The notes beneath the pieces are model-generated. The model was not told the DNA's origin and ran no database searches. It saw only the letters and a list, made by a program, of their open reading frames with translations. The position numbers and the translations under genes were made by a program. From assembly GCA_013396995.1 (NCBI GenBank), contig VWZP01008292.1, positions 710,742 through 774,741 on the forward strand: DNA of 64,000 nucleotides, written 5' to 3'. Within the stretch, counting starts at the first letter, position 1, and the number at the start of each line of letters is the position of its first letter. This document shows, one piece after another, positions 58,731 to 64,000 of this stretch. Source of the stretch: Dicaeum eximium. Lineage: Eukaryota > Chordata > Aves > Passeriformes > Dicaeidae.

Positions 58731-61700
58731 GACATTGTTATACTATGTCAGTGGCTGGGGAAGCCAACTTAAAATAATTCAGATCTTAGTTCCTGATTTT
58801 TATTTCTTTGAAAGGAATTTTATGCATAAACCTGTAAAGCATATTTATTCAATGAGATTTTGAAAGGTACAGATGCAAGAGATAGGTATAAAACGTTCTT
58901 CTGTAACAAGACAGGGCAATAATAAGAAATTTTCTAATTTTTACTCTACTTATACTCTGTTAAAATTTGAAAACATTAAAAATCATTGAGAATCTGTTAA
59001 ATGTCTGGTAATTACTTATTAAGGTTGGTGCAGCTGATGGTGTCATTTCCAGAATCACTTCTAGAACTGATAGGTGCTCCATGTGTTCTCAGCAAAAATG
59101 CAAATATTTTGGTGTTACTCTTACTGTAGCTAAAATATTTCCAAAACACTTCGGTTTACACATCTTTTTGATGTCCCTTAGACCCTAACTGTTGTTGTTG
59201 AAACAGTTTCATTAAAGTTCATAATGTTATTTGCATTCATAGTTAACAACTTGTTCCATGTGAACATTTATGCTGTCAAACAGCATAGGAAAAAAGTTTA
59301 CTCTGTTGCATGAAAATTACTCTATGGAATGGCTTTAATCTAAAAAGAAACCCTTAATTGTGTCAAAAATAAAAATTCCAAAATGGAATCTTCTACGGAA
59401 CTGTTGGGTTTTTTCACTAAAGTTTGTTTGCTTACCAGCTTTCTGTTTACCCAAAATTACAGAACAAAAGCTTGTAATTATTTTTATTTAAAGCAAAATG
59501 TAAGTTGAAATTCACCTAACACTTATCTAAGGATTTTAAAATAAAATTGAGAATGTGCTGGTTAAAGTGGTCCTTTTCTTCCTTTTCCATATGCTAGTGG
59601 CAGAACACAGGTGAGGAGAAACATCCTATAACATGGACTGTTTATGTTTTCTTGTTTGCTTCTGTTTTGTTTTTTTTTTTTTCCTAAAAAAGGTTTTGAA
59701 AACTTCTGTACATTTTTATTCTTACTGATATATTTCTATTTCTAACAGCCTGCAAATAAAAAGTCCATTTACATGTATTTTTACATTAATTATCTCTCAC
59801 TTTCCAAAAAAATGCCATTAATTGTCATAGGTTGGGAAGTGCGTTGGGTTCTGGTCCTAGGTGGTTTATATACACACATAATTGTTAATTTTAGTCCAGG
59901 ATCTGTGTAAAAGGCAGAACCATCCAGGAAAAAGGGTTGGGGTCCAGGAGTGCTCCCTCAAGCTAGCTGAAGGGCCTTTCCACCTGCTTTTCCTTCTGTC
60001 CCATGAGTCTGTGTTTACCTGCATAGTGGTCCTATTTCTGCTCCATGAGTATGTGTGCCCCTGGGTAAGGTTAGGGAATCAGGAGACAGGTAAATTCCTC
60101 CAGACTGAGAAGGGCCTACAACTTGCAGTGAGGGCTCGAGTATCTTTATGTGAACAAAGAGCATCCCCATTCTCCCACAGTTGGTTGTATTCCTGTTTTC
60201 AGGTAATCCTGAATTAGAGCTACACTTGAGTGCTTTCATTGTTTATTGGATACACAGCTTTGGCTGCATCCATGATGTTAGATTGGCCCTAGGAAGTTTT
60301 GCTGCTACTTTGCTGGATTGTGGTGGAAGCATTAGCAGGAATTACTTGCTTGGGGAAAATCAGGGAATTTTCATACATATGTGGAAACCTAAGATCCACA
60401 TACAGAGGATTTGCAAAAATAGCTGCATGAGTTGAGTTTAGACTTTCAAGGACTCTGTGTCTGATTTAAAGTTCCTCTAAATGAAAACGACCTAATACAT
60501 CAGCACCAGCAGCTTTCACTTGCACAGATTCCCACTTCTTTCCCAAGCCTGATTTGTTCCCCCATATGCATATTACATTTTCATCACCCCCTTTGTCCAG
60601 GGGGGAAGTCCAGGGTTGGAAAACCAGGTTATTTCCTTCAGAAGATTGCTGACCCCACCACATGTGCTTATCACAGGGACATCATCACATGAGTTTTGGC
60701 TTTACGCATCCATTCTGATTTAGACACCTGCAGAATATCAGCTGGCACATTTTTGAATGTACTAGGTACTGGAATTGGGGTTTCATAACACTGATCAATT
60801 TTAGCATCTTCTCTCACACTGAGCATTTTCATGGAAGACAAAGTTTGTAGTAATTTAAAAACTATTTTTTCTTTCAAAATTAGTGTGGCTTTATTAGGTC
60901 CCTACATTCAAGAGATTTGCATTATTCTTTGCTCAGAAAGGCTGAGAACATCCTTTCCATGTATTTTATGAAATGCAACATGAGGAATTTGATTAATGAA
61001 AATTACTCCTTGACATTATTTAGAATGAAAAATCCCAAATTAACCCTTCCTGAATTATTTCCTGTCCCTGTTAAGGAAAAAGAAACATGAAGTTTTTCTG
61101 AGAACTCTACTTTTAAATGCTATCAAACAAGGGTTAAAGCATTTTAAAGTGTGAGCATTTTGTAATAAGGTAGTTTTTTTCTCAGTCAAATGGCTTGAAG
61201 AGTGGGTATTGCGCCTGTTCTTTTTCAGTGTTACACAACATTTCTACTTTTCTTAATCATTTTTTTTGGTCTCTTTTGTTGTTACTCTTGTTACAGTTCA
61301 TCAGAATAAAGTGTGGTTTTTTAAGGGCAAATAACTTCATAGATCTGCTGTAAGATACAGCTATATAAGCACTCTCTCCCCATCCCCAAGCGTGTAGAAG
61401 CAGCTAAAGTGTAGCTCCCGAACCAGCAGTGGCACTGCAGGACTACTGATGGGGAAGTGTGCTCGAGCACATGCTCAGGAAAGTTAGGACAAAGTTTCAT
61501 AATCATTTAATCCTGCATCTGCGCACCACTCCAGTAGTAGGATGGATTAGGCTGTAGTCGAATGCTGGACAAATCCAGGATGATATTTTTGTTCTAATTT
61601 GCAGTGGATAGTAAAATATGTGCCAGATTTCCTCTGGGTTTATGTAAGACTGCCCAGTACAAATTTAACCCGTCAAAAATACTTAATAGATCGGGATTGC

Positions 61701-62340
61701 AGAATGAGGTTACCCTGGAGCAGCATGAGCCACGCCGGCAACACCCTCTGCTTGGGTGCTTCTGTGTCCTCGGCAACAGCAGTGAAACGGTATCGGGCAC
61801 ACAGGGACAAGGACAAGGATAAAAAAATAGTACTATCCCCATCTTCTTCATTTTCTTCTCTGGAAAACGTGATTAAGTCAGCATTCCTGAGAAAGGTGAA
61901 GTACTTTTGAGTACAGAAATAGTGCGATGGCACTGTCCCCAGAGGCTGATTAAAGCTCACGGGATCTTCAGAGAAAATGTGCAGCCTCCCCCACACCCAC
62001 AGGTCTAACTTTCTTTTACTGAACCTTCACTTCCTCCCTTCCCGTGTTTATCCACTTTATTTGGATGAAAGGTGAGGAGGAAGAGCAGGAGGTGCTCTTT
62101 GAGCTGGAGGCAGTTCAGCAGCCATCAAGGCAGGCTGCTTTTGCGGGGGTGCTGCTTTGGCAGGTTCTGGGGGCAGAAGGAAAGCCTGTCTGGGTAACTG
62201 GAGCCGCTGCCCAAGTGCCGTCTGCTCCGCTCGCCTCTTCTGACTTCCTTGAGGGAAAAGGTGAGCAAATATTCTCAGGTAAATGTTTAGTCGAAGTGAA
62301 ACAAACAAACAAAACCAACAAACCCCGGTGTTCTGTGAGC
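58730..62340. other. Intergenic downstream of ARMT1, no gene recognised
   Basis: AT-rich. No exon with both an open frame and a recognisable product is seen. Late ARMT1 poly(A) signals fall within it. Confidence 0.5.
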
Positions 62341-62379
62341 TTCCCCCGGTGAAGACTGCTGGCCTGCAGGCACCCAGCC

Positions 62380-62530
62380 CTGTGCCCCTTCCCCAGCCAG
62401 GGCCCCGCTCCGTGCCTGCCCCGGACGCGTTGCCAGGGGCACGGCTGTGACCGGGAGCGGCTCGGGCTGGCGGGGACAGCGGAACCGCGGTAACCGAGGG
62501 ACGGGGCAAGGCAGAAAGGGCCGGGGGGGC
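62380..62530. promoter_or_regulatory. Small CpG-rich patch, possible promoter of the next gene (CCDC170 by synteny)
   Basis: A dense cluster of CpG lies in otherwise AT-rich DNA, at the place where CCDC170, the next gene in the vertebrate order, should begin. RFX half-site-like words GTTGCC (62429-62434) and GGTAAC (62489-62494) are present. No CCDC170 coding sequence is visible, so the assignment is positional inference only. Confidence 0.35.
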
Positions 62531-62739
62531 TGGCTTGGCTTGGTTAGGGCTTGGGGTTTTCTTGGCAGTTCCCCTGTTAGGGAATAAAGCCCTGACTTGG
62601 GAAATATGCCCCTCTTCGCTTCCTACCCCCCTTTCTGTTGGTGCTGCTGTAGAGGCTGACACAGGCTGGCTGTACCCTCCCCTTGGCAAGTCATCTTTGC
62701 AATATTCAATTTAATCTCACCTATAAACACCCCTCCCCT

Positions 62740-62836
62740 CCCCGCCCAAAAAAACCCCCCAAAAAACCAACCAAAAAACCCAACCAAACAAAATAAAAAC
62801 CAACCAACCAAAACCCCAAACCAAACAAAAAACCCC
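62740..62836 (+). repeat. C/A-rich simple repeat bordering a gap
   Basis: Almost only A and C, with CCAACC, CCAAAC and AAAACCCC words, running straight into the N gap. This is typical of a tract that assembles poorly. Confidence 0.85.
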
Positions 62837-62904
62837 NNNNNNNNNNNNNNNNNNNNNNNNNNNNNNNNNNNNNNNNNNNNNNNNNNNNNNNNNNNNNNNN
62901 NNNN
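62837..62904. other. Assembly gap (68 N)
   Basis: Short N run directly after the C/A-rich simple repeat. Confidence 0.99.
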
Positions 62905-64000
62905 GTCCGTGCGTGGTGCGATTGAAGCCCCATGAACTTCAGCTGATCATTATAGCTTATCTTTACAAGTTCAAGGCCAGAAAGATTTTTCTTCCTAAGT
63001 GATGCAGAAGGGAGTAGCTTTCACAGAGCAGGAATTTATAGTTATCTAAGAATTTCTTCTTTGCATCTCTTCCTCCTTTGAAAGTGGTTTGCTGGCTTTG
63101 ATGTGAATTTAAGGGAAACGCTAGAGGATATTGCTTAGAAGGATCAAGCCCTTGGTCTAAAGATATAATAGTAACCTTGTAACAGTTTTGTATTCCAAAG
63201 GATAAACATTTTTTTTTTGTGTGAACAGCTCATTTTTTGTGTGAACAGTTGAATATCAGTTTTATAACGAAGCTATATTGTTCTGAGACAAAAAAAAAAA
63301 AAANGAACATGGCACAGACAGCCTCCCTACAAGAAAAAAAAAAAAACACAAAAAAACCAAAAAAACCAGAACAGAATTTTGGTAGCTTGTGGTGGCAAAA
63401 ACAACTGCCATTATATTAAATACAACTGTTATGACCCAATTGCAAACTTTTTGCTAGCACTGCTTAGTGACAGAGTTCACAGCAACCTGCTCCACATTTT
63501 AACCAACCCAAAGTCAAATAGTTTGTGAGTGTTGATTTTGGGACTCAAAAACATGCTAGAAATAACATGCTTATAAAAGGTAAGTTACAACCAGTAAATC
63601 AAACTACGGCACTAATCAGTCTTTAGTTGTGTATACACCAATATACTCAAGTATTTCTAAAATATTTCCATTTTGTTGACTGCAGTAAAGTATGGTAGGT
63701 GCTGCAGGAAAATTGCAGCTGTTGGCATTGCATGATAGTCTGGTTTTTAAATTTACCATTTAAGTAGTTCTGTTACAGAAGTTATTTAACTCTATTTAGA
63801 ACTGATAAAGTAAAAACAGTAGAATGAATTTTTGCACAAACCCCTGCATAAGCACTTGTCTTAGCAATTACCCTTTTTATTGTTTAGGGAATAAACACAG
63901 CAGCTCCTTGTTAATAATTTTGGAAAGGCTGTGAGAGAAAGTGTCAGGGGAGTTCCAAATTCATTAATTTGTCCGTACAGACAAAGGATGAAGTCAACCA
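62905..64000. other. No gene recognised to the right edge
   Basis: AT-rich. It contains a duplicated T-run plus GTGTGAACAG word (63207-63228 and 63231-63248), an A run with one N at 63304 and an A/C-rich tract at about 63325-63370. It may be the first intron of the next gene, but this is not shown. Confidence 0.5.

Noticed and set aside
62429..62494. A single complete RFX X-box
   Set aside because: The two half-sites are about 55 bases apart, too far for one X-box; they are kept only as separate half-sites in a finding.

Overview
The window looks like part of a bird nuclear genome, probably a passerine. It is AT-rich, with long introns, GT-AG splicing and short CpG islands that are partly replaced by N gaps. 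It carries a recognisable CR1 LINE 3' end and LTRs resembling a common avian ERV family. Gene order matches the conserved vertebrate block around human 6q25.1 (AKAP12 - ZBTB2 - RMND1 - ARMT1 - CCDC170 - ESR1). No operon, CRISPR array, tRNA or rRNA was seen, and no undescribed system can be supported.

Layout. (1) 1-13.7 kb: no coding exon recognised. A plus-strand poly(A) site near 830 could end the 3'UTR of the expected left neighbour, AKAP12. A CR1 fragment lies at 2.5 kb, an isolated GC-rich block with a short tandem repeat at 4.4-5.3 kb, and a decayed LTR at 8.0 kb. (2) 13.7-22.5 kb, minus strand: ZBTB2, with 3'UTR, two coding exons (511 aa), and a first exon and promoter in a CpG island interrupted by an 863-base gap. 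(3) 23.1-29.6 kb: intergenic, no gene seen. (4) 29.6-49.8 kb, minus strand: RMND1, with all eleven coding exons recovered and joining in frame to 446 aa. (5) 49.2-50.7 kb: a CpG-rich divergent promoter shared by RMND1 and ARMT1, interrupted by a 634-base gap. (6) 51.1-55.99 kb, plus strand: ARMT1, with four coding exons giving 426 complete codons. The first coding exon, about 15 residues, is not visible and probably lies in the gap. (7) 56-64 kb: ARMT1 3'UTR, then intergenic sequence, a solitary CpG-rich patch at 62.4 kb that may be the promoter of the next gene (CCDC170 by synteny), and a C/A-rich simple repeat with a 68-base gap.

How the genes relate. ZBTB2 is a nuclear BTB zinc-finger repressor. 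RMND1 is a mitochondrial inner-membrane DUF155 protein needed for mitochondrial translation. ARMT1 is a DUF89 metal-dependent carbohydrate-phosphate phosphatase. They are neighbours by conserved synteny and not members of one pathway; only RMND1 and ARMT1 share a control region. Gene names and human comparisons come from recall of the human proteins. No alignment or database search was run.
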